Source: Favolaschia claudopus (lineage: Eukaryota > Basidiomycota > Agaricomycetes > Agaricales > Mycenaceae). From it: a stretch of 64,000 nt of DNA. A program made the position numbers and the translations under genes. The stretch covers positions 1,488,001-1,552,000 of the forward strand of contig JAWWNJ010000004.1 in NCBI GenBank assembly GCA_037176885.1, in the 5' to 3' direction. Shown here one piece after another: positions 12,643-25,100 of this stretch (position 1 is the first letter of the stretch; every line of letters starts with the position of its first letter). The notes beneath the pieces were generated by a model. That model was not told the origin of the DNA. It made no database searches and worked only from the letters and a program-made list of their open reading frames with translations.

Positions 12643-15600
12643 CCCCCGCGCCAACGTCTTTATTTGGCCCCCCCCACACCCGCATATTTTCTTTTACCAC
12701 CTCACCTGCATTATATTTTTTGGCATCTCGTGGCTCTCACCCACCGCAATTGTATTCATACAAGCACATCGCCCAACGCACGCATCATCGCACTCAACAT
12801 CTCGGACCATACCCCGCACTAACTCGCTCACCGCAATGCATTACTTTTTATTCGCGTCTTCCCCACCCGCTGTATTAATTCTTGCGCGCATTGCACACAC
12901 GCCTCAAACTTTCCGTTCGTGCCATCGCACCTCATCTCTTGGGCTTTTGTCGCATAATGTAATCTCTTAGCAAACTTATACCCTGTCTTTACCGCTACAT
13001 ATATGCCCATAGCTACAAACACATACATAAAACCCAATAAAAACTCGACAAATTGCACCATATGAAAAGTTCGAACCATTAGTAGCAGTCAGTTGAACTC
13101 GAAGCAGATGGTGATATACATAATGTAGCGCTCAAACGTGTCGGGGAGCGGACTTGAAGAAAAGCACGTTTCGATCTGCGGGACAGTTACCGGAATCCCG
13201 AGTCAACTCTCCTTTCCCCATGATCATGTTTTCTGGTTGATACATTCCTTTTCTGATAGTGGCGCGGGTGTGCTGGCCCAACCAAGCTCTCCTCGTACTC
13301 GTTCAGCCAGGCCGTCGAACAACCTTTCCTATTACTGGTTGCTGACCGGGAGCCGACTTGAATCTGTCGTCCAACGACAGATTATCTGCCTCTTTCTGTG
13401 GACTTGAGCCTACTTGAGCTTTGCGCGCCGTTTTGCTTCCGTTTGTCGCGTCTCTTGCGACATGTCTCCGAAAGGAAAGGGCGTTTGACACTTCTGGTCT
13501 CATCGTCCCAGGTAAGCCCGATATCTGTGATGCATTGCCTCAAGAAGCCGACCATCCCGCCTATCAGCACACACGAGCGGGAAGTTCAGACTCAGAGTCG
13601 TACGATTCTCGGGCAGTCTTCTCTCTGTTCTTCTGCCCAGTGGTGCACGACTCGAAGAAGTTTTCACACTGTCTGTGACGGGATCCTGTTTGTCAAGCTT
13701 CCAAATGATTCAACGACAGTTTCGCGGGACCCTCTGTCTCAAACCAATCTCTGCCAGTCTAACGTCCCTCGCCACCGTCTCGCTCCTTATGCGGTTTCTC
13801 TAGTTCGAAAGCTGTCTTGTCGCCGGTCTCCCCTGCGTCTGAATCCGAGATACACTAGCGCTGTTTCGTTTCCCTTGATAGCTCCTTCAAGTCTACACCC
13901 ACCTGGAGGTCTGACAGTGTATGACTGGAAGGCTGCATCTAAGCGACCGCTGTGAACAGAACAATAAAAATTCACATACAGCTGCGAAGCTGTTCCGTTT
14001 CCCTGATAACCGTACACGTTGCACTGCACACTCGCCCTTCCGCCGCCGGACCTGCTGCTTCTGGCCGCACCGCGGACCTACTGCACAGCGCTGTACTTCT
14101 CGTCCATCACCCCTGACTCGGGGACGAGTTGTGGGCGTAGAAAGAAGTGAGTGAGGCGACCCTACAAGACGACTAATAATTGATGTTATCGAATCTCAAA
14201 CACACAGAAGGCGCTTTGTGGGCGTCATCCTATCATCGTGGATCCTTTCCAAAATCGGAGTTCCTCAAAAGGCACTCTTCTTCACAGCGCACTATTCAAT
14301 CCAGGCGTCTCTCCCCCTCTCACGGTATCTCCTACCCCAAATATTTCACCAGCCAATGATGTTCGTCACCACCGCGCGCATTTCTCCTCTGCCGTATGCA
14401 GGCTTGCTTCCCTTGAATTCTCTATCAACTGCATGCACAAACACTCATGGGAAACGGAAGCCACATCCGCGGTTTTGGGCGCTTGCGCCTCGGCAACCTG
14501 AGCAGATCTTCCGCTGACAATGCCTGACATACGCCGTGATTCTATTTCAGATTTCTCCCAGTTCTATGGGCGCGGGCGCTAAAGTTAGGCGCTAAAGAAG
14601 ATCGGTGGCGATGCATGAGCGTCTAAGGGGCGCTTGCTCTCGAGTTGCCCTTCAAACGACCCTTGTCCTCGTTCTATGGGCGACAATCCATGTTAAACAG
14701 CAAGTTTGCCTCGCAATATCTGGGCTGTAGCTCGATTTTTGTGGGTGGCGAAGCGGAATTCCCACTTTTGATGTGCTTCATAGGGTGTGCATTCGTCGAC
14801 AACATCTCGGGCAGTGGTTTCCACTGTCCAGATAACCCGCAGCCTTGTGGTTTACTGGTTCTCACGGGCCCGACTACTCACCAACCACTCCTTGCTCTGG
14901 CCAATATATTCACACAGCCGTTCAAAGCCTCAAAATACCCTATCTATGCTGCGCCGTTCCTTGCCTTGTCAACTGGTAGCAGCCAGGTAGCTTTTCTCTA
15001 TCGAGGGGATTTGTGCCTGCTCGGCTCATTCCCTTCTCACCGTCATTTTTAGGACTCAATTGACTCTCGGTGCCGGTCGTATCCTGTTTGAATAACTATC
15101 AGCGCCACAACCACCAACAACCGCACTTGAGAACATACGAACTGGATGGCGGCGTTGAACGGCTTTCACCTGTATGACCAGGGCATAATTCATTCGCACA
15201 GCCTAAGACGCTATGTCAAAGTTGGCAGTCTTGGGCTGAACACTTTGCCGTGAACGATTCCCGTACGCATCTGAGACCACACTCATCATGATAATGCATG
15301 TATTTAATCAACTGTGTCTGCCATAGAAAGTGAATAGCTTTCGTGTTTCGTGCATTTCGCGCGAGAAACCTTCCTATGCCACTGCCAAACCCCAAGTTTG
15401 ACGAATCTACTAGTTCAACAGAATCGCGTCGTTTGTGAAACTAAAAAAAAGTAGAATTAATTATAATTTCGCGCAGTCGTGCCCCACTATGCTGGGTTTC
15501 CGGCGGACAAAGAAAACTCGATATCTCAAGGCACTCGACGATCAACTCGCAGTGTTAGCAAGGTTTGACTTGAGCAAGAAAAGAACCACGCGTCTCGGCC

Positions 15601-16771
15601 GAATTTCCCGACTCGGAAGGCCGACACAAATCGACACCGTCGCGGTCGACCTTCATTGTGTATCCTGCATTGTGTTCGTACGATGATAGACATCCTTCCT
15701 CTCCACCTTTCTTTTCTCCGAGTCATCAAGAAAATTCCCGAAAGCAGAGGCTTCTGCTTCCTCTCCCCAAGGGGGTCTAACCACTGTCTAACCACCAAGC
15801 ATAAGTAATCATCTCCCGGGCCGCCCCGAACATGCGCGTTCAACGTTGCATTCAGTGTTCAATATACATTGTGTCTGGGAAAGGTTCCCAGCAATGGCAG
15901 CGGCGACGGCATTAATCCGTACCCAGTGTTGGTCATAAACTCTTTGCCATTTGTGGTTGGCTGCGCGAACTCCAACCTTCTATCCTATCGTCTTGAAGAA
16001 GTCTAGGCGAGCCTGAGGGATTGGCGGTATGAAGATACCTAACAACGCAAGTTGAAAGAACAAGATTAACAATGAACAGCTCCTCCTCTGCTCCAAGAAA
16101 GGGGTGAACCCCGAGTCAAAAGGTCGACGTGGAGCGGATAGTTCGCCTATATTGTGAAAGGGTGGTAGGGTAAGCCTAATCCCGACGACGGGTGCTGGCA
16201 GATAGATAGATGCGTGGATTATCAGTATCAAATTCCAGTGCTTCGACTGTGGAGGTTCATAATAGTCGTGCCAGCACGTTGTGTTGTAAGAAATCTGGTC
16301 GAGTATCCCTCTCATGCCCGAACATCTCGATGGCCAGGCTCGCGGGAGAAGATTGTTGACTATAACGTTCGCACTTTTTCTCGAGTCAAGAGGGCAGTGT
16401 TTTTGGGTGTCGATATCGTCCGGTGGGATGAAGATAGCACGAGCAGCGCTGGAATTGAATATGGCATCTGGCATCTGGAAATGCGGGCCTTTTTTCTAAC
16501 TAGGGTTGAGCTAGTCGCAAAGCTACGAACAAGCATCCAAGAATCCTGCGATGCCGACTCGATGAATCAAGAAAATCTGGGTTCCTGGGTGCAACAGAAT
16601 GTGGCACAAAAAGGCAGATCCATTGGAAAGTACAGTAAGACCCAGCAAAAGTTGAGTACTAGGGTTGAGTTAGTGGGATGGTGGTGTTTAGAAAAGAGAG
16701 GTGGTTACATAAGCGACTAAACGGAGAAGGCAATGAGCAACACGACCAAACTCAACTTGTCCCGTTCTGCG
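12643..16771. other. 4.1 kb gene-poor stretch
   Basis: The first 450 bp are C/T-rich 3' flank of the cyclin, with an AATAAA signal near 13036. The rest holds open frames of 100-185 codons on both strands (13398-13955, 14645-15052, 15980-16474 and 16214-16720). None shows a recognisable domain, and none has a clear partner exon. A 16-17 nt phrase, TAGGGTTGAGYTAGT, occurs twice (near 16501 and 16661). Non-coding transcripts or lineage-specific small genes are possible, but I see nothing that decides it. Confidence 0.4.
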
Positions 16772-18888
16772 ATGCCATTTGGGCTCACCATCGGCACTGA
16801 GCGTGCAACTGCCCTTCAAGTACAACTCACATCTCCCTTTTGTCTTGTTCTAACCTTTCCGCCAGCAATCTATACAAGATGAGCTCACAAGACGCAATTA
16901 CAGCGCAGAGCCAGGTTCGTATACTCTTCTCGTTTCTTTCCTTTCTCACTTCATTCAAACCAGACGCTGTTATGGCGGAATACATCACCATTATGATCAT
17001 CAATAACAAGACTGCCTGTTCGTCGTCTGCCACCAGAATACCATCGTATCTGACTCGTTTTTATTAGCTCAAATTACTTCCGAATTGGAGGACTGTGAGT
17101 GTTACTCTCTACCTCTGTTGTGCTTGTTAACTTATAGGTTCTTTCTCAGTAATAGGCACAGACTTTGGTACGATTTGCGCGAGTTGTTCACGAAATGCGT
17201 TTACCCATACCATCACAGATGCCACTTTTACCGACTGGTTATTCGCGGAAGCAGCCAAGGGTGCGGCCGAGCCGTCCGCACCAGCCCAGCCTGAACCTTC
17301 TACTTCCCGGCCTCCTGAAGCTGCAGCTCCTCCACCTGCCCAAATTCCCAACGACCCTTCGCGTCGCTCACGAAATGGTGTATACCAGCAAGCGATATCC
17401 CAGGCTCTCCCTTCCACCTCGCCAACCGGGCAGAAGCGCACCGCGTCTGCACGCTCCCCATCACCCAACCATTCCAACAAGGTTCGAAGGACCGACGTAC
17501 CTACTGGCCCTCGCGCTATGCTGCGTGACGGTCAATCCAACCCCCGCAGTCTTATTGACCGAGTTGGGGGTCCCCCAATGCGCAACAATTTCGGTCAGGA
17601 CGAAATCCAATCCCGCATTGACAACATCGTCAATAATCCAACCCCAGAGCAACAGCAGGCCATGATGATGAACGCTGGCTTCCCTATGGGCATGGACATG
17701 ATGAACCCCGGAATGGCCAATCCGCTCATGCTGCAGGATATGATGATGAACCAGATGGCATTAATGGCGCAGATGGCTTCGACTATGGGCATCATAAATC
17801 CTTCAACGGGGCAGTTTGGTGCACCTGGGTTTCCCGGGATGCCCGGAGACCCGTCGATGTATCCGGGAGGAATGGACGGGTTCCAAGGACCGATGTCGGG
17901 GAATATGAATAACAATGGGCGGGGCCGAGGCAATTCGCGAGGCAGAGGGTCGGGACGAGGCAATGGACGGGGCGGAGGACCGTCTTGGAAAGCGCCTGAA
18001 GCCGCTTCTATTGCTCCGGTTGCCAACGCGCCCGCCGAAGCTGTCCCTCTTGCTGCGCCCATACCGACTGCAGCAACCCCAAACGTGCCTGCGTCTGGTG
18101 GGCTCGTCGGTTATATACTACCAGAACGACCACAGTCGCCAACCTTGTGCAAATACGGTCTCAAGTGCACCAACGCGCACTGTCGGTATTCACATCCCTC
18201 GCCTGTGGCTACGCCGGAGAGCGGGGTTGTGTTGAGCAATGAAGCTTGCGAGAAAGGAAAAGACTGCGCCGATAAAGATTGTATCAAGGCCCACGTCAGC
18301 CCAGCTGTACTAAATCCACAAGGTATCTTACTCTGTCGTATTCTGTTCACCGAATTCTGACTCAAAACTACTCGTTTAGCTGCCTCTCAGCCCCCTCCAC
18401 AACCCCATCCCCCCGCTCCCACCCACCACCACACGCCAAATGCTGGCGTACCATGTCGTTTCGGCGCAGCTTGCACACGCTCTGGTTGCACCTTCACCCA
18501 CCCTCCCTCCCACCCCTCGAACGCCGCTGCCAACAACAACGCCCGCTTCGCGCAGCCCTGCCACTTCGGCGCAGGCTGCACTCGCGCGGACTGCCACTTC
18601 CAGCATCCCGAAGGGCGCGTGCTCCCCACAACCTTCCACCGCGGTCTGTCCACCACGGCGCCGCTGGTCAACGTACCGAACCCCGAGACTGGCTCAATGG
18701 GCGCACCGAGCCCGCATCGAAGCGTCACGTTCAAAGGAAACGTCAGCGTGAAGCAGAAGCTCGAGCAGCAGATGAAAGAGATTGAGGAGAAGAAAAGCCA
18801 GGCGGAGAAGGCGGTCAAGGCTGCGGAAGAAGCGGCTGCGAATGCGAAAAAAGAGAAAGACGTGAAAGCGATGACTATATCGGCGTAG
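16772..18888 (+). CDS. Nab2/ZC3H14-type CCCH poly(A) RNA-binding protein
   Basis: Nuclear polyadenosine-binding protein of the Nab2/ZC3H14 family, acting in poly(A) length control and mRNA export. Seven exons (16772-16819, 16866-16914, 16964-17017, 17068-17094, 17150-17167, 17219-18322 and 18380-18888) give 602 residues. The first five are tiny, and exon 5 has only 18 nt. Joined, they form a Nab2 N-terminal PWI-like fold: SIQDELTRRNYSAEPDAVMA, EYITIMIINNKT, QITSELEDLIGTDFDATFTD, WLFAEAAKG. A Met-rich and RGRG-rich middle follows (about residues 200-340). Four zinc fingers are visible: CKYGLKCTNAHCRYSH, CEKGKDCADKDCIKAH, CRFGAACTRSGCTFTH and CHFGAGCTRADCHFQH. All are C-x5-C-x4-C-x3-H, the Nab2 spacing. 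A Lys/Glu/Ala coiled coil ends the protein. Yeast Nab2 has more fingers. The family call is strong, and the start at 16772 is likely but not certain. Confidence 0.92.
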
Positions 18889-19215
18889 TAGAAAAAAACG
18901 CCCACTCGACTTGTTCACACACTGTTCGTGCTGTATGTAATATCTGTGACTGCTCCTACTACACTTTGCTTGCCTACATTACTCTACGTACATACCTTTT
19001 CTTTTCTTTTTTTTGGTCCCGCTGCTGTAGGCAGTTGGGCAAGAGCGGAATAACAGAGACTCCAGCCAGCAGATCCACAGATAGTGGGTCTGCTGGTAGT
19101 TCCGCTCCTACGTGCTCGAATTGTTTAACCAAAATCTTCATGGTGAAAGATTCGACAACACCCATATTTATAAATTAGGCGCCCTCAGACTATGGGCTCT
19201 CCGACATCAGGAATC
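18889..19215. other. Convergent 3' flank
   Basis: The plus-strand Nab2-type gene and the minus-strand ATPase gene end facing each other across 327 bp. The stretch is T-rich just after the Nab2 stop, as expected for 3' untranslated sequence. I see no gene in it. Confidence 0.5.
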
Positions 19216-21989
19216 CTACCAAAACCAAGACCGACCGCCTTCTTTGTCTAACGCCACAGATACACGTAGCTTGCCGCCGGGGCCCACATCCTTGTACTAG
19301 AATAGCATCCCAGTAAGCGACTACCAGAACGAAAGGTATACCCCAACTTACTGTTACTTCACTGGTACGCTGTAGTAGTATAGTTAGATTGAGAAACCGG
19401 TCAAGAAGAGAGAAACGCACATGTAAACTTTCGATCTCGTCTATGCGATCTCGAACGTTTTCTAGTATGTCATCGAAGCCTTCCTCCTCTACCACTTGTC
19501 TTGCGGCATGAAGGATAAGCATAGATTCAGGACGAACATCATGATGAACCTATGAGTCATGTCAGCCTTTGAGCTACAGCAGAAAACATTTCAGAACGTC
19601 AATCGCGATGATATTGGCTCGATCCAGATCTGTGCGTGATGCTCAGTAGGATTCATTCTGGTGGGATAGGACTGACCTTCCAAGAAGTCGCCACGAGTCA
19701 TGATTTGCCGGCATCGCCACTATTTCCGGGTTTGAGGAAGGGAACGGGGGATAGTTCAGGGAAACGCACGTAGGGAATTTTTGGCAACGGTAGATCCATG
19801 TTTCCCTCGTCCAAAGTGCCAGCAGCGATTGCCTCGTCGCGCACCCTCTCTTGCTCTTTGCGCAATTTGACAAATTCCTGCAACAAAAGCCAGGAACAGG
19901 AACTCCATTTTTGCTGCCGAGGGAGCAGGCTTAGCGGTTGCACAAGATTTTGTTACTGCCGCCTACCTCATCCATTGTATCATCCTTGATTGTTGTCAGC
20001 GGCGCTAAAACGAAGGACGAGGAACGAATACACACATCCAAGTCTGGAATCAGCCCGATCTGGCTACCTAGCCAGGCCTTTTCCATGGAGAGAAGTTCGT
20101 TCGCCATTTCTAGCATGTCTTTGGCTCTTGCGACCTGTCTCAAATTGTCGCAATGCATGGCTAACACGAAACAAACGCGACATACCTTATTGATATACGA
20201 TAGACGACCTCCGATGATATCGACGACTCCTTGTATAGTGGATGGTGAAACCTTTTGCCTCCTAATGTCCGTGGCAACGCGAGTGGTAGCATGAAGCGCT
20301 TCCTGGCCATCCAGGTCATAGATGGACAGAACCTGAACAATAGCTCGATGGATTATAAAGTAGAGTTTTGATGAGAAACTTGCCTGCATACGTGAAGCGG
20401 TCTTGCCTGCAGCCTGGTGGTTAGTATTCCGAGATAAAGATGGCAACGTCCGCGAACGTACGCAAGAATGAGAAGGGCCAAAAGTCATCCCTAGAAATCA
20501 GTTTATCTCCAAGATATAAAACACCTTGCAAACTTCATCTCACGTCATAAATACGCAGGTCACAATGCCTGCCTACGAATGAGTTTCAATGCTTCCTGCT
20601 ACCACAACTAAGGACATACCGCTTGCTGCCCATGACTCTGCCCGTTGTTGCAGCTGCAGCAACATCGCTCGGCCGTCGTCATCATTCTTGAAATAGTGAA
20701 CATTATCGAATATCAAGACTAAAGGTTTGCCCCTCCGGCGTGCCGCTGTCAAAGCGACTTTTTCCAGCTTGTTCAGAGCTACAATATATCAGCATTTGAA
20801 AACCGAAGCACAACCTACTATACCTCGCTCAATATCAAGCGCCGGTCCACCTGATAATGTTCAGTGCGGGGAATGGAAGCGTATCAAGACCGCATACCTT
20901 CTCGAGGATCGCGTCTCTGGAACAGACCAGTCTGCGAATCTTCATGATACTCGTAATTCAAAGCTTTCCCAAGTTTCAAACGGAAAACCTGCTGATGATT
21001 CATAGACAGTTTGCAAGAGCAATGTGAGCCAGACCTCAAGGTCAGGGTGCGCATCCACCACAGATACCCCATCCGCCTGGATTGCCAACATCGAGTCGAA
21101 TACGCAAGTACCCTTGCCCGAACCCTACCATGCATCAATTAAACAGAGTCGTTGGATTTATCGTCGTTGGAACTGAACCTTTGGTCCGAGCAGCACAAAA
21201 TAATGGCCTAGCAGATGTTTGAATTTATTCTGTTGAGATGCGGCTATGAGATACCTAGTTCGCGTCCTTGTACAATTTCATCAATCGCGTCTTGTTCCTT
21301 TCTTCGTAAATGCTCAGTCCAAGGACCTTCTAAATCAGGGGGATTGTCTTCGCCGTCATGTTGATATGTTGCCAATTCTAATGCACTGTCCAATATTTCA
21401 GCAGACATCAATTTTATGTCGGTCACTCACGGATCGTAGCCTGGCGCGAACGATAATTCAATCTGTTTGGGCCGTTCAACATGGGAACGAGGGTCGGGGG
21501 GATTTTAGAAGCGTGCCTTAGCCAGAACATTCCATTTATACCAGCGAACATAAACCACCCCTCCGACAAAAACTTTCGAGGTGTTAACGCGACGACACAT
21601 GCATACGGTGATCATTTACCCAATAAGAGACCGACGACGGTAGTGAGTGCTGCGTCACGAAGAGAAGAACCACCAAAAATTGGGCTTCCGGGAACGTTGA
21701 ACGGTTGTGGTTGGAACGCGGTACTGCCATCCAGATGCTCTTCGGTCTTGTCTGTGTGTTGGTCTCCGACCGAGACTCGAGAACGCGTCGTGTGCCCATT
21801 GACAGAAGCTTCGATATTCGGTACTTCGCGTTCCGGACGCGTGGGAGGTTTCGGGGGCGGCCGCTGAGTGGTATACAGGCGAGAAGGGGTATAAGGGCGA
21901 ACAGGAACGCGAAAAGCCCGTGAAGGGGAAGAAGCGGCTACAGACCGACGCAGCCAGTGTCGGTTCAATACATGGAAAGGAAGAGCCAT
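19216..21989 (-). CDS. P-loop ATPase, probably anchored in the mitochondrial inner membrane
   Basis: A conserved fungal P-loop ATPase of the archaeal-ATPase/AAA-like type. The N-terminus (MALPFHVLNRHWLRRSVAAS and on) is rich in Arg, Ser and Ala with no acidic residues, like a mitochondrial presequence. A single membrane span follows (TTVVGLLLG joined to FVGGVVYVRWYKWNVLAK). After that come GHYFVLLGPK|GSGKGT, the Walker A motif, split by an intron, and KPLVLIFDNVHYF, the Walker B motif. The segment YDLDGQEALHATTRVATDI starts the lid-like part. The C-terminal half (LPLPKIPY, RGDFLEDLDRANII, HHDVRPESMLILHAARQVVE) looks like a winged-helix region and ends in GGKLRVSVALDKEGGRSWFW. At least ten short introns are needed. 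The in-frame ATG codons at 22085 and 22022 would extend the N-terminus; I chose 21989 because the presequence-like stretch begins there. Function unknown. Confidence 0.75.
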
Positions 21990-22188
21990 AACTGCGTGGA
22001 TCGGACACCGTGATCTCGGCATAATGCCAGGTGCCCCCGCCGCCAGCGACCTCCGTCGGAGTGAGTCACTTGACTTTGTGTACAACGCGATTGCTACCCA
22101 GTTTATTATCGAGTCTGGCGTGCAAGAACAACACGAGAGGCAATAGATTGCGCTCCGTACATACAGATAAAGATACTAAAGTATATTT

Positions 22189-25100
22189 CTACGGGGCGGT
22201 TGAGTTGCGCATTCGGTCGCTCACTCGCCGCCGATGTAAGCGGTTCTTCAAATGAAGTTCATAGTTGTCTAATGTCCGCCCCTCACCCGGCATATAGAGC
22301 TACAATCAAGTCAGGAGGAGGTAGGGAATACAAACAAGTCTCATACCTTTCCAGGGCAGTCTAAACATTTCAAGCGCCATTCCCATTCTACGGCAGTGGC
22401 TTTTGGTATCACTTCAAATTTATCATCAACATATCGCGCCTGCAAAGCTTTCACTGCATCAACAAGCCATTCGGGAGGCTACAAAGAGTTTCAGCAGACG
22501 CTCACGAAGGATGAACGAAATTCAAATACCTCAGTAGGTCGTGGTGGGAGAGGGACAGCTGGTGTGAGTGGAGGCGGAGGAGCGGATGAGGCAGAAGGGG
22601 TAGAAACGACAGGCGCTGGCGTCGAAGGATCTGAGAGAGCTGGCGGAACAGAGTTGGAGTCAACGGCGTCAATCCCAGGAGTGGAAACGCGGCGCGGGGG
22701 TAGCGAAGGCGTAGAAGACGTATGGTTAATCTTGACCCTCTGCGCGAGAGGCATTTCCGAGGCCGTCGACGCGCTTGAGGCCGGAGAGACCTCACGAACG
22801 GGAGCAGCTTCACCGTTTTCACGAGGCGTCTGTGGCTCTGAAGTATCCGCTGGCGTTCGTGCAGCATTCGTGCTACCTGGTGGTCGTCCTTTCCTCTTTT
22901 TACCCGCCTCCGCATCTTTCTTTGCTCCATTAGCATGGAAATCATAGTCAGAATTATACTCCACAGGACGAGGCTTGCGGTATCTGTGCCAGTACTTGCC
23001 TGAAGACAGCGATCAGACAACGCGTTCATCAGTAATTACGAGGCGCTTACCGCAGGTACCGCATTGCGATTTGTCACCCAATGGACCTTTACGCCTGCCG
23101 ATAGCAAGACTTTCAGGACAACCGCAGTTAGAACAATGCCAAACGCCATTGATCATATTCTGCTGTTGACCCTCAGCAAACTCCCTCTCCTTCGCCGAAC
23201 GCTCAAGTTCCTTCGCACGCTTCCCCGTCACAATTCTGGGGGTTCTAGTGTCAGGAACAACGGCGGCAACAGAGGGCGGTGGAGGAGGATCGTCCTCAAG
23301 AGGGGCAGGGAGTGTCGAAATATCCGCCGCAGTCGACGGCGTTGGCGCGGGGACCTTGGCCCGAGGACGTAGGACAGAAGTGTCGTACAAAGGCGGCTTG
23401 AAGAACCCTTGGGTATTTTTCGGTTTGAATACAGGAGGCGGTGGTAGCGGGAGGGCGGCTGGCAGCGATGAAGTCCTGAACATCGGCTGAGGTGGAGAAT
23501 CACCATGTTCAGGCGCGTTTTCAGAAGCAACAAGGTTAGCAATGGTAAGAGAGGCCGCTGCAGCGGCCGCACGTCTTGACACAGGTTGGTTGACAGCTGC
23601 AGCTGCGGCAAGCGTCGCAGGATCAGGTTCGGGAAACCCAATTGCGGGCGTACGACATGTCTTGATCGGCTCCCTCTCAGGTAAAGCAATCCCCCGACGA
23701 CCGCCTCTGCCCTTCTTCCGCCGCTTGTTGGTCTCCTTGTCTCGCTCCTTCTCGTGCCGTTCGAGCTCTCCGTCACTAAGATAGTTGAGAAGCGGTGTGT
23801 AAGCTTGCACCTGCTCCATGGCGCGGGCACCTGTGGCCAAACTGGGGAGGAACGAATTGCGCAGATCATCGTCCTCGACCGGTGTGCCGTCCATAGTGTG
23901 CCCAACGAGGTATAGACACTTTCTATAAGCATGCACCTGCTCCCGTATGGAATGGACGATAGCGGTTCTGCAGGAGGATGAGATTTTTCTTCACGAATAT
24001 AGGAGGGGAGAAGGGTTACTTGAATTCTCCATTCAAACCCAGCTCTTGGGCATAATTCTCTGCAAATTCTTCTGGTGACGCATCTTCGTTGGTGAGATCC
24101 CATTCAAACTGATCGTCCAATTTGACAGAGCCGACAATGATGTCCAGCTGCCACAATGAAGTTCTCAGTAAATGTAGCCATCCGTGGAACCACAATGCTC
24201 ACCCGAATCAAAATACGCAGATCCTCGTGCAGTGTTTTGCCATTGATCGTGAAGTCCTCGACCGACATGGGCCGCTCATTCTCCTCCTCATCCTGAGACA
24301 CCTTGCGCAACTTCCGCCGCTTATTACGCTCCGCACGCACAAATCCATACTCCGTCCGTAACCGCTTTCGCCAATTATGCCAAAACTCTGCACTCTCACC
24401 CTCGAGTGTGCCCGACCGCAACGTCTCGTTCGTCCTTACGACTTTCCAACTATCTCCGTCGTAGTTTGGCGAGTGAGCACGGTAGTCAGTGAGTTGATCG
24501 TGGATCGCCTTGACAATTACAGCATGGTACGATGATGCGAGCTTGTAGTCCTCCACGACCGTCTGCGCAAAGTGCTCTGCAGTGATAAAGGGAGCTAACA
24601 AATGTACAGACGTTATAAGATGAACAAGACAGTAGAAAAGTCGTACCATTCATATTCCACACAAACGTGTCCCGCACTTTGTGATGGTCTACATCAAACT
24701 CGAGACGAATAGGAACCAACTCTTCGGGTCGGTTGGCGTCTTCGGGATCAGGTTGACGAGGGCTAAACAGGAAAGATTTGAACTAAAGTAAGACATGAAC
24801 GAAGATAACTGCACGAACAGCCTCATTCCTTCCCGCTTCGGAGGTTTTCTTGTCGATTCGCGGTCTTGCTTTCTATAAGGATACTTGACATCAAATTGTT
24901 CTCTTCCGTGCAAAAATCTACTGGCGTTCGTGTCGAGCGTGCCCTTCTCCCACCAAGGAACATGGCGGGGACCCAGAGCCTCTTGAAGTTCCGCTTTCAT
25001 ACGATGTTTCATCTCTCGATGAACACCGTCGTATTTGCGGTCGACCTCCATCCAGTCCTTGATATTCTTCAACTCGTCTGCATCAATCGGAGGGATGGCT

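Noticed and set aside
17595..18062. Pro-rich minus-strand frame
   Set aside because: Antisense of the RGRG and Met-rich exon of the Nab2-type gene.
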